From: Pagrus major
Taxonomy: Eukaryota; Chordata; Actinopteri; Spariformes; Sparidae
Direction: 5' to 3'
DNA length: 64,000 nt
Assembly (NCBI RefSeq): GCF_040436345.1
Contig: NC_133219.1
Coordinates: 18,250,958 to 18,314,957 of the forward strand
Part shown: piece by piece, positions 1 through 12,552 of the stretch
How positions within the stretch are numbered: the first letter of the stretch is position 1
How the letters are laid out: every line of letters starts with the position of its first letter
Translations under genes and position numbers: made by a program
The notes under the pieces: generated by a model
What the model was told of the DNA's origin: nothing
Seen by the model: only the letters and a program-made list of their open reading frames with translations
Databases searched by the model: none

Positions 1-1146
1 ATAAACAGCAGGCTGCAACGCAAGTGTTTTCAGCTCGCTCTGGTTTTCAGCCACTGTCACTGACGGGTGTGGTCAGAGATATGCTCTTTTGCATTTGTAA
101 CCACACACACCAGTGATGTCACCATGTCCTGTGTACACCTGTACATCACTGCAACAAGGTGAGACATTAAATAATTTGAGGCCAGCATAAACGCCAACAT
201 CAAGAGTTCTGTGTTGAAGCTCTGTTGTATCTGTATGTGGTGACTTCATGTAAATGTTAATAATAGGTAACCCTTATTCACTTCAAGGCCATTTAGGAGA
301 GATGCTTTATAGCATTGCTTCAGAAAATGTAATTGTGTACTTTCACTGATTTTAGCACTAAGGTTTTATTCTCATGTTTAATGACTGTAACTGCCTGCCA
401 AGAAAAAGTGTGGCTTTTGACAATTTTAATCCCTCCAATCCCACCCTCACCTTTTTTTAATATACAGTCTTTCAGCTGTAATATAGACACTTCTTTGAAC
501 AAAGTAGGTGTTGATCAAAGCCTGAGCCTCACAAGGGTTGAAGGTGTGATATATAAGAATTTGGCATCTGTGGAATTCATACTCCACCAGAAAGTTGTTT
601 TTTTTTTTTTTTCTTTTCTTTTTCAACAAACAACTTAGCAAACTTATTAACACCGTCAGTAATGTTGTACGATTAGCTACCTTTATAAGCTAGTTCAAAA
701 TAGCAAACATTAGCAACTGGTGCTTACCAGTCTAGAAGAAACATTGCCAATGTTAGCTGGTAAGCATGCTTATTTATGTGGATATCTCCGCAAAACAGTA
801 GACATCCTTGATATAATATCAAAACTGTTATTTCTTCACATTCTGTAGATACTTTTAGGTAATTGTTACATGCTCCCCCTCTGCTGGCCAGGATGTGCCA
901 CTGTGGCTGACGCTTGGCCTCCTGCCTTTCCAGGTGATAGCGGTCTGGCTGATTATGAATAACCAATAAAAGGGGGTAAGGTAGATATTTAGTGTTATAT
1001 TTGACTCTAAAAAAGTCAGTGGCTGTTCACCTCTATACAATCGGCTTTCCAATATAAGGTTTAAAAAAACAATCTACACTAATCCAGTAAATCATTCATT
1101 GTTTCTGCTCTTGATTCAAATGTTTCTCTTTTCCAACCCTCTCCAG
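1..1146. other. Left-edge sequence, no gene resolved
   Basis: No recognisable coding exon is visible on either strand. A poly-T run lies near 597-612. If a plus-strand gene enters from the left (see the candidate exon at 1147), this stretch would be its last intron. That is inference. Confidence 0.4.
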
Positions 1147-1326
1147 GCAGCGTCTGCAAGGACAGTTAACGGTCACCTCACCTCCACCGCTGCCACCATC
1201 GCAGCAGCTCTGGGAATCAAGTCTCTTCTCTTCCTCGGTGACACTCCAGTAGCCGTTTTTTTTTCCACTGACCTCAAGCTCCCTCCTTCCCAAGGTGGAT
1301 CGTGGGAGCAAATACAAACTTTTTAG
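1147..1326 (+). other. Candidate terminal exon of an unidentified plus-strand gene
   Basis: A pyrimidine-rich stretch ending in CTCCAG at 1141-1146 looks like a good splice acceptor. Two frames downstream stay open for a while: one from 1147 runs about 60 codons to a stop at 1324-1326, and one from 1148 runs about 34 codons (proline/serine/glutamine-rich) to TAG at 1250-1252. Neither peptide matches a family I recognise, so frame and product are open. If real, this is the last coding exon of a gene mostly outside the window, and the sequence to about 3.4 kb would be its 3'UTR. It could equally be a chance splice-like site. Confidence 0.2.
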
Positions 1327-2248
1327 AGCAACTAGCCGTCCGTCTGGACTGTGGAGCAGTCCAATTTTGACGTCTGACCCTCGGGTGGGTGCAGCAGGTC
1401 TCACAGACATGCAGTCGCAGTGTAAACACAATACTATGAAGTACTTTACCGGTACTGTTGTGTGTGAACAGTACTTCCTGGGATCATGTTACTGTACATT
1501 TGTTGAAATATTTGTTTGTATGTGTGATATACACCAGTGAAGATTTGGCTCATGAGGGAGTTTGTGCTCAATGTGACTCTTCACATAAACACCTTCTGCT
1601 CTGTATTGGTACAAACAGCTGAAGAACAATACAGAGAGAATTTGTGAGTCAGTAGTAGCTGCATGGACATTCAATGCTTTATGGTTTTTAGCATGGAGTC
1701 CAAATGATGTCAATAACTCACTTATTAAGTGGACTAACAAGAGTTTAAACGTGACTGATTTCATCTAGTGTCCAAACTCCTAATTTGCTATTACATGTTA
1801 GTAGTAGAGGTTCTGTAGTTGTAGTCCAGTAGTTACTGTGCTACAGTCGGTAGACATTGAAAAAGTGTTTGCACTTGTCCTTAACATGCCTTATGACTTC
1901 ACTGCAGAGTGAGAGAAACCCAAACCACAAACACACTTCCTGAATTATGCTTTAAAACTTGAACTGTGTATGCTATAGTATCTGATTTTGACCCTTATTT
2001 GGTCATTTTCATTCCTTTTAGGTCTGTGTGAAGAGGTCAAAGTCAGTTCTGCCCACCAAACTCAAACAGACATAACTATCCTAACAGAAGTTCATCTCAT
2101 ACATTATGTTAAAAACATGTCATTACTACGTATAGCTGCACAGTTAAATCCTAATGAATGCAGTTACAATATTGTACTTGAACACAACATCTTGGATCTG
2201 CTGCAGTGATAATTGTGTTAAGAAAAGTGTCTAATTTCAGTGTTATTT

Positions 2249-2580
2249 GAAGGATTAGTTCAACACTTTGGGTAGTGTTTATTTGCCTTGTTGTTGAGCT
2301 AGACCACAAGATACCACTCTTGGTAAATATGGAGCTACAGCTGGCAGCTGATCAGTGTAGCTTTGCATAAAGAATGACAACAGGCGGAAACAGCAAGCCT
2401 GGTAACAAAATCTGTCTACCGGCACCTCTTAAGCTCACAAATTACTGTGTTGTATCTTTGTTGTTTAATCTGTACTAAAACCAAAGTTTAAAACTGACAA
2501 GTTGTGGCTTTAATGGGGATATGTGCTGAACTATTTCTTGATCGGGACCATTAACTTCCTGAAGTCTCCACTGGTACAGA
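2249..2580. repeat. Dispersed teleost repeat copy
   Basis: The stretch has the order of landmarks of a very common fish interspersed repeat: a GGATTAGTTCA-type start, a block reading GGTAAATATGGAGCTACAG, a block around GGCGGAAACAGCAAGCCTGG, and a GTGCTGAACTATTTCTTG block near the end. I recognise the family from memory but cannot name it or assign a class. It explains most of the non-coding sequence here and has no coding capacity. Confidence 0.5.
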
Positions 2581-3316
2581 CATACAAGTGATAATAATCT
2601 TCTCACCTAACTCTTGGCAAGAAATAAAAAAATTCTTCTCACAATGTCAAACCATCTCTTACAGATCTAAGAAATTACGGAAAATTGTACCGTAAAAACA
2701 AAATTTAACTGTACAGCCATACTCTGCAACATCTCCAACACATTGTACTGTGAAAGAAAAAAGTCAAATCCAATCGATGTTGGCATTTTTTCAGTGACGA
2801 CTCAAACTCGAAGGATGTTGAAAACAGTATTATTGTATTTATTTTATGTTTATTTGCAATGTCAACTCCAAAAAGCGATTACATGTGCTTTTTTGTTACA
2901 AAATGCTCTTATAGATCTGTTCTCTTTATAGAAAATAGTGTGTGCATGGCAACATCTAGGAGGCTTCTCCACAGCTAGTGTGAGAGATGCGAGGCCTCTC
3001 TGTACAGCACGTGCTTCCAAAACACATCAGCATCACTATGAGATGGTCATAGAGTTGATTTTTTTTTTTTACTAGACTTATTTGTTATAATTTTACAAAG
3101 GCTGGACAACAGTGGTGTGAACTGGGTGGATGACATTGCATGCATGCACTTGAACGTTACATGCAAGCAGCTTTCACACAAGCTTCTCGTACAGGACGAG
3201 AGGTGAGAGCAACACAGTCTGCCACTGATGTCCAGACTTGATCACCGGGTCAGTAAATTGTTCTCCCAGCTACAGAAGGGACCACAGTCTCTCCAAAACG
3301 CTGGATGTCGCTTCCT

Positions 3317-3322
3317 TTTATT
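3317..3322 (-). terminator. ascc2: ASCC2 poly(A) signal
   Basis: TTTATT on the plus strand is AATAAA on the minus strand, 564 nt past the ASCC2 stop codon at 3886-3888. It gives a 3'UTR of roughly 0.6 kb. It was chosen as the nearest canonical hexamer downstream of the stop. Confidence 0.5.
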
Positions 3323-3376
3323 CCTATGTTGTCTATTTCATAATGATGATGTCAAAGATCAATCACTCTGGATCTT

Positions 3377-3382
3377 AATAAA
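3377..3382 (+). terminator. Candidate poly(A) signal, plus strand
   Basis: AATAAA on the plus strand, followed by T/G-rich sequence. It is the most plausible 3' end for a gene entering from the left. Another AATAAA lies at 2623-2628 in an A-rich context. It faces the ASCC2 poly(A) signal on the other strand about 55 bp away, so the two transcripts would converge and overlap slightly. Confidence 0.35.
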
Positions 3383-3885
3383 CTGATTTGTTACTTGGCA
3401 AAAATGAAGGTCTTATTCTTTGTCCTCGGTCTCTGGCTCACACTCGGGACTTTGGTATTTAATGAGCTATAAAAGAAAATCATTTGGGCCAAAGAGCTGA
3501 ACGTCCTTTAGGCTCAAACACTAAAAGAAGATGTTCATATTCTCAAACATTTCAGCAAGCTGCTTGGCAACTTCTGATCACAAGAGGCCAAAATGTGGCC
3601 AAAGAAAGTCGGTAAACTAAAGCAACTTTTCAACCTTTCATCTGTCAGCAACTGAAAAACCTTCTGTGGCTTTCCCTTTGAGCAAAGACAGCGACTTCAT
3701 GGCTAAGGTGTGATTGTGGGGACACATTGTGGGTACTACATTCACAACTTTTAACCCAGAACAACAATTAGGCCCCAGTTTCTCTTTCCCTTCACTGACT
3801 CACACCTCAGTCGCCTCCCTGCCGTCCATCCTGCCCTCCTATCATCTGTCTGTTTGGTTCCAGCAGCAGGTCGTCATCACAGGGG

Positions 3886-6800
3886 TCAGGAAGGGATCAT
3901 GCCTTTGTTCCTCTTGCGGTCGGCCATTGTGCGCCGGTTGTGGTTTGACGTGCGGCTCTTATTGGCCTCCTTTTTGCGTCGGTCCAGGAATGTCTCCATG
4001 GTTTGTCCTTGGCCTTTGGGTTTGCCCACCACGTTACTGGTACGCTCCGGTCGGAAACTGGAAGAGAAGGATGAAGGTAGGTCAACAGAGGTTTTATCAG
4101 GGCTTAAGTGTGAGACAGGGCGGTGTTAAGCATGTTTAAAAGGAACATTTTAGCAAGATGTTTTTTTTTCTTCGGAAATTTCTCTGACTTAATCATTTGA
4201 TAGTCAACTTTATTTATGTTATACATTTGTATGAAACAAATCCCATAATTTTCTCAGAGCTTTACAATCTGAACTAAATACAATACTTTCTATCCAGAGG
4301 AGGAAAAACATCTTTACGAAGAGAAAAAAGGGTAGAAAAGAAGAAAATCCTTGGAGGGAAACTTTGGAGAGCGAGTTGACAAAGTGAATCGACCTTACCC
4401 TTTCCTTTGCTGCGTGGTGGCTCTCCTAGCTTCAGCCCTCTCCCTCAGCAGAGCCGGGTCCTGCACAAACTGGTCCCTGTTAACGTTATTCTGAAATAAG
4501 ATGGATTCACATGTAAACACACAGTTCGAAAGTCACAAAAGAAAGGAAATAACAAAACATACAAATGTGGTGACGACACATTTGCAGCTAAATATCTAAT
4601 TTCAAGAGACTAAAACATTTAGGAATATAAAGCAAAAATATACATTTGACGTTAGGAATAAAATACCGGTAAAGTCTCCTCCTCCTCTTCGTCTTCACCC
4701 TCCTCATCATCCTGTGCTTTGTTTCCTTTTCTCAGTACCTGTGGGACCGTGAACGGCCTGTAGAAAAATCACAAAGTGAATTTGACTGCAACCTATTTCC
4801 AATTTAGAAAGCATCCTGTCAAAATTAAAAGGTGCTTTTTAGATTTTTGACTCTGTATCTACTCCATTGTGACCAAAAAACAACTCTACATTACCTTCTG
4901 TTGAGTAAACTGTCTCCATCAAGGTCATTAGCTCCCACTTGGTTCATGTCGTAGGTGTCGTCGTACTCATCGTCGTAATCATCCAGGCCGTAGGTTTCTG
5001 CACTTTCACCAGGTTCGATGACGACCTCATCCACCACCGTCTCGTAGGCCTGATAACGAGCTCTTTGCTCCGCTACATGCTGCTTGTCGTTTAGCATCTC
5101 TCGAGCGCTCTCGCCTTTCCTGCAAGAGTGAGAAAACACAACTAGATGAACTTGACCTCAGGCAGTCTGAGTTTTTAAGTGCAGCCTTACAAAAAGAGGC
5201 AGTAACGTCTGGGTCAGGTAAAAGGCTCAGTATAAATTAGCAGTTTTAATTATTCAAATTACTACATATATAAGGAGTACAGGGATTTTTAACTTTTGAT
5301 TAGCCAGCGTCTCACCTCCTGCCCTTCCAGATACGGGACATGTCCACCTTGTCCCTGCGGAAGACGTCAAACTCGTCATCATCAAACACGTTGGATCTGC
5401 TGTCCACAACATTTGGAAGCGCCTCCTTCACTGGCCTGAAAGGACAGAAGCGGATCGAGGTCAAACACGACAAATATTCTGAACTCTTCAACTATTTTTG
5501 GATTTCTACAGTATATTGTAAACAAGCATCAACAACACTCTTGATTATGGATTAACTGAATATATAATTAATAAAGCTAAAAAGCCAAACATTCACACAT
5601 TTTAGCTTCTGAAGTGAGAGAAAGTGCTGCTTTTCTCCATTTCATATATTTATTCAATTAATGTATTTGTAAAATGGCTTTCTTTGAGTTTTGGACTTGT
5701 AGTCAGCCAAAACAAACTGTTTTAAAGCGTCACGTTGTGCTCTGGGTTACTGGGAAAGCCATTATTAAATTTTTCTTTGAACAATTAGTACATACTAAAC
5801 AGTAATCTATCAGTAAATCCATAAAGATAATAATCATTATATAGCAGCCATTTAGCAGATACTGCTAATCATGCACATTGTACTGATTATATTAGAATAC
5901 ATTTATTATACATTACAAAGAGGCTAACATACTCAAATACTGATCCTTAAAATCTAACACAAACCTTCTTTTGGTTTTGAACAACATATGACAATCTCAG
6001 CAGCATGACCCACATGGTAGAAACATGTTAGATGTAAAGGCCGTCCCAGTGTGTGGTGTTACCTTGGCATGGCTCGGTCCAGTATGTCCAGGTTGGGGGC
6101 CAAGCGGTCCTCCAGGATGTTGTTGATGACCAGCTCTGAGTTGTAGTCGTACTCTTGCAGGCAGGCCAGCAGGAAGCCTTCGCCCAAATCAGGCAGCAGG
6201 TCCCTGATACACGACAGCAGAGACTCCAGCTCCGCCTCGCTCACCGGACACACTGCACCCTGATGACACACAGACAATCGCGAATATAAGAAAATACACT
6301 AAGTCAGGTCGGGTCATCGCTCTGTTTTTCCCCCCAGATTTGTAGCCATTTAGAAATCCAGACTTTTATCATGCAGCTGCAATTAATGGCTATTTATTTC
6401 TACACTGTAATACACTGAAACTCCACTTTAACTTGTATTTTTAATCACTTTTTGCTTCGTGTTTGAAAAATGCTCCACAAAGAAACTTGCCTGAATTACA
6501 CACCAGTGCTCACAGTGGTCCCATTTGTTTTATTCCTTTAATCAATTTTGTCTCCTCGCCTAATAGCAACTTAAATTACTTGTTTGCTTGTTTAATTTCG
6601 TTCTGAATTAAAACCAAGTCTGCAGCTATCTTGATGACCGAATAATAGTTTAAGATAACATTTTCCTCCTTTAGCTTCTCAAATATCAGGATGCTTTTAT
6701 GCTGTTGACGCTTTTCATTGTCATATATGATAGTTGACTGAATTTCATGGGTTTTTGGACTGTAGCTCATATAATAAGACATTTGAAGACATCACCTTGT

Positions 6801-9800
6801 GCTGTAGGGATCAAGTTTTTCACTATTTTGTGATTTATGGACAAACGATGAATCAAGGAAGCAATGGTATAACAATTCTTGAGATATTACATTAACTGTG
6901 AACACTCCTTAAGATGGTTACCGGTGATGATGAAGTACTAAGCTGTAATAATAACACAACTCACATTGTTTCCTTTCAGGGGAACATCCAACATGGCCTC
7001 TGCTCCCCTCATGCTGTTTCCTTCTCCTCCCTCTGCATCTCTGTCCTCCTGAAGTCTAAAGCCAGCACCGCCCGCTGCTCCCTGATAGGCTGAAGCTGAC
7101 GGTATTTTGTGCTGAATCTGGCTCTGTGGTTTCCGTCGTCCCACACTTTCCCAGGCACTCTCCACCCCCTGGAGCAGGTAGGACATCCGGGTCTCATCAC
7201 TGGGAGAAGCGGGCAGTCAAGGAAATGAAATAACCTGAGGCAACTAGCTGTTAAATCAATGAGGGCTGCACCTAGTGACTGATATTGTTATTGATTAATC
7301 TGCTCATTGTTTTGTGAATTAATCTATTAACCATTTAGTTTATTAAAAAAAGGAAAAAAAGTGAAAAATGCTCATCACAATAGATGATTTGGAAATTGTA
7401 GTTCCAACCGACTTTCCCAATATTTAATTTAGTATAATGTAAGGCCAAGAAAAGCAATTGAAATCTTAAAAAAATCTGAAATTACTGATTTTTAAAATAG
7501 ATATTTGTAACTGTAAAATCAATTGCTCTGAGGTATAAAGCTGATAAGGATACATGACAGGGAGGGCCTGTTGTAGGAGGCTGACGTCGTCTGCGATGGG
7601 GAACTGCTCATCATAGTCCGACAAGAACCTGAAAGGACAAAGAAATAAAATGGCAAACCTTTTCATACACTTTGTCACCATACCTAAAGAGAAAAAAAGT
7701 GAAAAAAACAACCACATCTGAGATTTAATGGGAACTAACTAAGCCTGCTTTGAAGGTGACCCCTGATCTCAACCAGTAATTTTACCTTTTCTCAGTTAAA
7801 AAAGATGTGAAATGTTGTAGGAGCTCCTCTGCAAATGTTAGCATGTTTTCTCCCCTGTAAGGCAACAAATATCAGCAGAATTAATATGTGCTTCTGTAAT
7901 GCTAATTCTGCCAAGATGCATTTTGAGAGTTTGGACGTCTCACCCCTCCAGGATTGGCTGTAAACAGGTGTGGTGAAGCAGCAGGTGAGCCGTCTCCACC
8001 ATCTTACGACAAGAGTGGGACAACCTTTTCCACAAGTCCTCCTGAAGACTAAAGCAGAGGACATAATTCATGACTTTCATTGACTTATTCAGTACGTTGG
8101 TCTCAGTCTTTTGGCTTAACTCACCTTTTATCATCAAAGTTTCTCTTCCTAACTGCCTTCTCAAGGTCAGGCACAGCGGTCTCATAAAATGAGGTCAGTC
8201 TGCCAGGAGAGAAAACAAAATGATCTTGAAAACTTTTGCAAAGGTGTGGCTCGCCATGAGCAGAGAAACCACCAGGCTACTCCATTCGTCTACCTGCTGA
8301 GGAAACTGTGGGAGTGGAAGCTGGAGCAGGCGGCAGGGAAGATGTCCAGGAAGGCATGGATGGTGGTGGTGGAGTCACACAGGTACAGAATAAGATCTAC
8401 AAGTTCCTAAAACAGAAAAGCTAACAGATTATCAATAGCGTGTAGCAGTAGTGTCACTCTCTGCATGTCTAATCTGTCATACTCAGGTTGAAGTCTTATC
8501 CCAGTTAACATTGTTAACATGAAACACCTGCTGCTTCTGACTAAGCCTTGCTGTCCCCATTGGTAAACCACTTAACTGAACATTGAACAGTCCAATTTTC
8601 CTCAACACCAATTTTTGTGTCAGTTAAAACTGAAGTCTGTATGACTGATATATATGTCATCAGCACAAGTAACCTACAACCACTAATTTCAATTAAATCA
8701 AATATCAGACATACAAATGCCAGATTCAACTGTATTCAAACACTTGCAGACAAACTATACTTCTAATACAGAGAAATAAGATTATTATCTTTGGAGTAAA
8801 AGATAGTACTGCTGTCTGCCATATTATCTTGTTGACAGGTTTTGAATGTAAAAACAGTTTTCCCAATCAGACTAATTTGCCTAGCTTGTAAGGAGTGCCG
8901 GATTTATCTACTGAGGCTTTCAGCAGTTGAAGTATCTTCAGCATTTTGTAAAAAAGTACAACTAAAGATGTTTAATCAATTTATATGTTCCTATGCCAGA
9001 ACAGCCATTTAAGTGCTGTATGATGTTTATATTAGAGAATGTTAGAACTTAAAGTAGTAGTAGTTAGTTAAAGTGCCACATGCAGTGTTGAGATGAGATG
9101 TGATTGTCTGACCTGCTGGCTCATGGTCATGGCAGTGGGCTGTTTGTGTGCACCTAGCTTCATTGGCTCCATGGCTGTGGCTCCTTCACAGTGGAGGCCA
9201 CACTTACCCAGGATGGTGTCAAACACCTGAAGGTGACAGAGAGTGAAAAAGGTGAGAAGGTTTTATTTTTGCAACAGAGTTATCTTGAATTCAGCTTTTT
9301 GGAAAACCTAAAGAAACTAAAACATTTTTGTACCGATCTTACACTTTCCATATAATTTAAAAATATATTTTATCTTACCTGTAACACAGTGGGCACCGTC
9401 TCATCCAGGTCACTGTAGTAAGATGGCTGCTGTGTAAAGATGTTCTCTGAAGAAAGAAAAAAGACATCACAATAAAGTTAAGAAAGACTGACAAATGGAT
9501 TCAAACTGCAAAACTCAATTACAAATCTTAATCTAATGGAAACATTCTCCATCTAAATGCAGGTAGATTTTCTAAGATGACCCTTAAAAAACAGCTCACC
9601 TATCATCTTATGCAGCAGCTGGCTGTTGCCCTTCCCAAAGAGCACACATAGATCCAGAATTTTGGGAATGTCAAACAGGAAGTTCTCATAGATAATTTCT
9701 CCAAACACAGCCGGGGTGATGAAGTTCTCCTGTGGAAGAGGAGCGCAAGGCAAACACAAGGAAACAGGTTAAATAGTATGACAAGGCTTTGATATGGCAG

Positions 9801-10578
9801 CGTACAGAATTGTGACTAGTTTACTAATCAAGCTATAATCTCTATTTCTACTGATGTTTATATCATTATTCCCTCTCTGGAGTTCATATATGGGTGCTGC
9901 TCTTACCTTGGACTCTTTATGTGTGGCCATCCTCAGGAAGGTCAAGAAGACCGCCCTGTGGACAGAGCGCTGCATGTCGGCCACCGCTGGGGAGGAGGGC
10001 AGTGTTGCAGGGTCGAGGCCGCGAGGAGCGTGATGCAGGTATGAATCTAGGCACCTCTGCAGAGACTCATCAAACACCACCTGATGGAGGAGACAGACCA
10101 CAGCAGAAGAAGGAGAGGAAATTTAAGAGACAGAAAAATCTCAGCTGCTGTCACTTAATCAACAGTGTACTTTACATTGTTTCCAGCTGCTATACACCTT
10201 TGTGGCTAAGTGAATAAAAAGAGAGATGTTTACATGTTAGCAGTCAATCACCTGACACCAGAACTTGTCATGGGGCAGTGCGAGCAGCCACTCAAGGTCC
10301 TCTGTGATGAATTTGGCATGTTCCAAAAACTCCTCCACCTCAGCAGGAGAGCCGTCTTCTGGCGGAGACTTGTAAGGCACAAAACAGCGCTCCTCCTTCC
10401 TGACCGGGTGCTGACGTGGAACAGGAAGCACAGGGTTAGATTCCTGACAGCATTTTGAGTGGATGTCTGTATAAAATGAGGCAATATGACTCACCAGTGC
10501 AGGCAGTGTATGCTCTTTTCCCAGCGGGCCAGGCTCAGTCACCTGTTGCTCATCTAGTGGCACTCGGGCACAGGCCAT
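3886..10578 (-). CDS. ascc2: ASCC2, activating signal cointegrator 1 complex subunit 2
   Basis: ASCC2 is a non-catalytic subunit of the ASC-1 complex with the helicase ASCC3. Its CUE domain binds K63-linked ubiquitin, which recruits the complex to alkylated DNA, and the complex also acts in ribosome quality control. Coding exons in transcript order: 10578-10495, 10410-10252, 10080-9907, 9729-9600, 9446-9379, 9226-9113, 8406-8294, 8199-8125, 8048-7944, 7854-7786, 7628-7554, 7199-6965, 6259-6063, 5435-5316, 5119-4895, 4757-4667, 4490-4399, 4057-3886. They sum to 2298 nt, or 765 aa, close to human (757). The N-terminal helical region carries WLLALPHDKFW; the CUE domain is in exon 13 (about residues 468-533, with LLPDLGEGF and NNILEDRLAP); the tail is acidic, then basic, ending in MADRKRNKGMIPS. 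The start ATG has a strong Kozak context (GCCATGG). Introns were placed by GT-AG rules; the 8048 boundary has an alternative acceptor a few bases away. Confidence 0.95.
5570..5770. repeat. Degenerate MITE fragment in ASCC2 intron
   Basis: The segment resembles the inner part of the dispersed element seen intact at 28113-28447 (motifs such as CATTTTAGCTTCTGAAGTG and GAGTTTTGGACTTGTAGTC). No terminal repeats remain. A similar remnant lies at about 6590-6800 in the next ASCC2 intron. Family membership is judged by eye. Confidence 0.35.
7261..7455. repeat. Truncated MITE copy in ASCC2 intron
   Basis: It starts with GAGGGCTGCACCTAG and continues with ATTGATTAATCTGCTCATTG, matching the 5' end of the element at 28113. 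The right end is lost. It sits in the ASCC2 intron between the exons at 7199-6965 and 7628-7554 and does not touch the splice sites. Confidence 0.55.
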
Positions 10579-12404
10579 GGCTTTTCCCTCTCTAGTTTTT
10601 TCTATCAAACCAACATAAAGAAATAATAGTTTTTGCTTGTGCCTTTCTGTCATTTCACATACTTGTAGGTATACTACTGTATATTTACAGTTTAATACTC
10701 AAGTGCTTTACCTGTTCAATTTATAGGATTGTTGCATTAATATAATAAGAGTATGATTTGATTTTGAAGGTATACTGCTCATCAGGTTAGTCAAAAACAG
10801 ACACTGCCATCCAATTATTACTTTCATAGTTTCTCAATTGAATACCCATGAAGTATGCTATATACCCAAGAAGTAGACTGTAATGTACTGTAAAAATACA
10901 TGTAGTAATTGAAGATTTAATTCACAACACATTCACCTAAAAGGCTATCAAGTTGAACTGTCTCTCATAACTTTCGTGTTCCCTTGTATCAAAAACTGTG
11001 CAAGTCACTTTACCATCCTTTATTAATTACCACCTAATTAGCCTTTGCCTGTACTGAAATACTCAATCTTCCAACATGAATAGGGATGCACGATATATAT
11101 CGTCCTGAACACTTATCAACCCAATATTGGTAAATTTATATTGTTGGCTAGATATCGTGTCGGTAAAATTAAAGCCAATAAATGGAGTGGGTAATATGAA
11201 GTGTAGACTCGAGAGCCAAACATGTTGTTGTCTGAGTGGACTTTTTTTTGTAGTTTCAGAAGAAGACAACAGGATTGCAAATGTGCAACACATGTTCTGC
11301 AGGGGTTGAGAGAGGAGGGGTAAAGTCTCCGAGCTTTAACACAGCAAATCTTATTAGACTTGTGAGATATTATATATTCCATCTTTGCCTTTCTTACCCC
11401 CACTTGTGACTAACTAGACTATAAATTATTATCTTCTTCTTTTTTTAAATCAGCCAGGAGAAGAAGGTAATTTATTAGTTATTGACATAGGGTGGAAAAA
11501 AAACATATTGTACAACTCTAAATATAAACCATTACAACATAAAGCTGTGCAGAGAAGTGTTGAATCTAGATCAAAAGACATATGCACAAAATGACGAGTC
11601 ATGAAGAATATGAACATCTCATTCAATGCTGTAGCTATTAAATAAAATACTGCCTTTGTAAGTGCAGTATTTGCTTTTGTCTATAAAAGGTCAAACAAAC
11701 AGACGGATGGTGAACACAGCAAAAGGAGCATCTATAAAATATATTGTTAAAACACAGCTGTTATGGTGAACAAGTGTAGCTGTTAGCTGTTGTGTTTACT
11801 ATATATGTGTGTACTGTTGACAGTGTGAGAAAACTATCAATATGGAAACATTAAGATTTATGTTTGTGTTTATCAACGCTTCTAATCGCCAAAGATGTAG
11901 CTCTAAATTAGCTTATTATAGCAGGCTACTTCTCACACCCTTTACGCCCTGCTGACAGATGTCATTTAAAAAGCAAAGGCACCTAAGTTACTGTTAAATA
12001 GCTCACATCAGCACTAAATTCAGCGAACCAGCCAGTAAAACTACAGCTACAACACTAACAGTAACTAAGCTAGCTAAGTTGACGTTAACGGGTTAAATTA
12101 ACGTAAATGACCACTGCCAATGAAAAATATTGACCTGTTAACCACTAAGCTAACCCTACAGCACCACAGCTACCACTCGATGTATTTAATTAGCTAACTT
12201 CTGACTGATGAACGACACAGTCCGGTTAGGTAACTTGCTAGCTGTCTGCTATTTACCAAGTTTAACAGAACTGACAGCACGTCAATGAATGGAGAGAGGC
12301 TAACATTATTGTAACGTGGCTAACCAGCCGGTGACTTTATAACCTTCCTCTTGTGGCTCGTACTGTAATAATTGTACACGGAACACGTTAATAACTCTGC
12401 TCAC
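10579..12404 (-). other. ascc2: ASCC2 intron 1
   Basis: This first intron separates the non-coding exon near 12.4 kb from the coding exon ending at 10578. The acceptor next to the start codon is poor (GGGAAAAG, little pyrimidine tract), so the exact 5' end of exon 2 is uncertain. At 11080-11170 there is an AT-rich stretch beginning GGGATGCACGATATATATCG, typical of another dispersed fish repeat. No coding exon was seen. Confidence 0.5.
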
Positions 12405-12540
12405 CTCTTAACGTGACTGTCCGTGACTCTTTTCAAGCCATTTCATCAAAGTCGTCACGGCTTTCGACAGTTTCAGTTTCCAAACGCGTTGTAATCACCT
12501 GTGTTGGGCCAGGAAGTGACATACTTTGTTATTTTAGTAT
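12405..12540 (-). other. ascc2: ASCC2 non-coding first exon and start region
   Basis: A consensus donor on the minus strand (GAG then GTGAGC; plus-strand CTCAC at 12400-12404) ends a likely 5'UTR exon. Its upstream end is unknown but should lie within about 12480-12540, just below the promoter motifs at 12511-12552. Confidence 0.45.
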
Positions 12541-12552
12541 GACGCATGCGCA
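12511..12552 (-). promoter_or_regulatory. ascc2: ASCC2 promoter motifs (ETS and NRF1-like)
   Basis: AGGAAGTGA at 12511-12519 fits an ETS/GABP site. ACGCATGCGCA at 12542-12552 is close to the palindromic NRF1 site. Both are typical of TATA-less housekeeping promoters and lie just upstream of the putative first exon. Use of the sites is inferred. Confidence 0.5.

Noticed and set aside
124-169. Short ATG frame with a GTGAGA donor-like end near the left edge
   Set aside because: Only 12 codons, no upstream promoter features and no matching acceptor that yields a protein I recognise.
3412-3475. On the minus strand, an acceptor-like TTTTATAG followed by a 17-codon frame ending QSPECEPETEDKE and a stop, resembling a terminal exon
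   Set aside because: It lies inside the expected ASCC2 3'UTR, after a complete ASCC2 ending at 3886, and matches no family I recognise. Treated as chance.
3714-4139. Plus-strand ORF of 141 codons
   Set aside because: It overlaps the last ASCC2 coding exon on the other strand and is a shadow of it.
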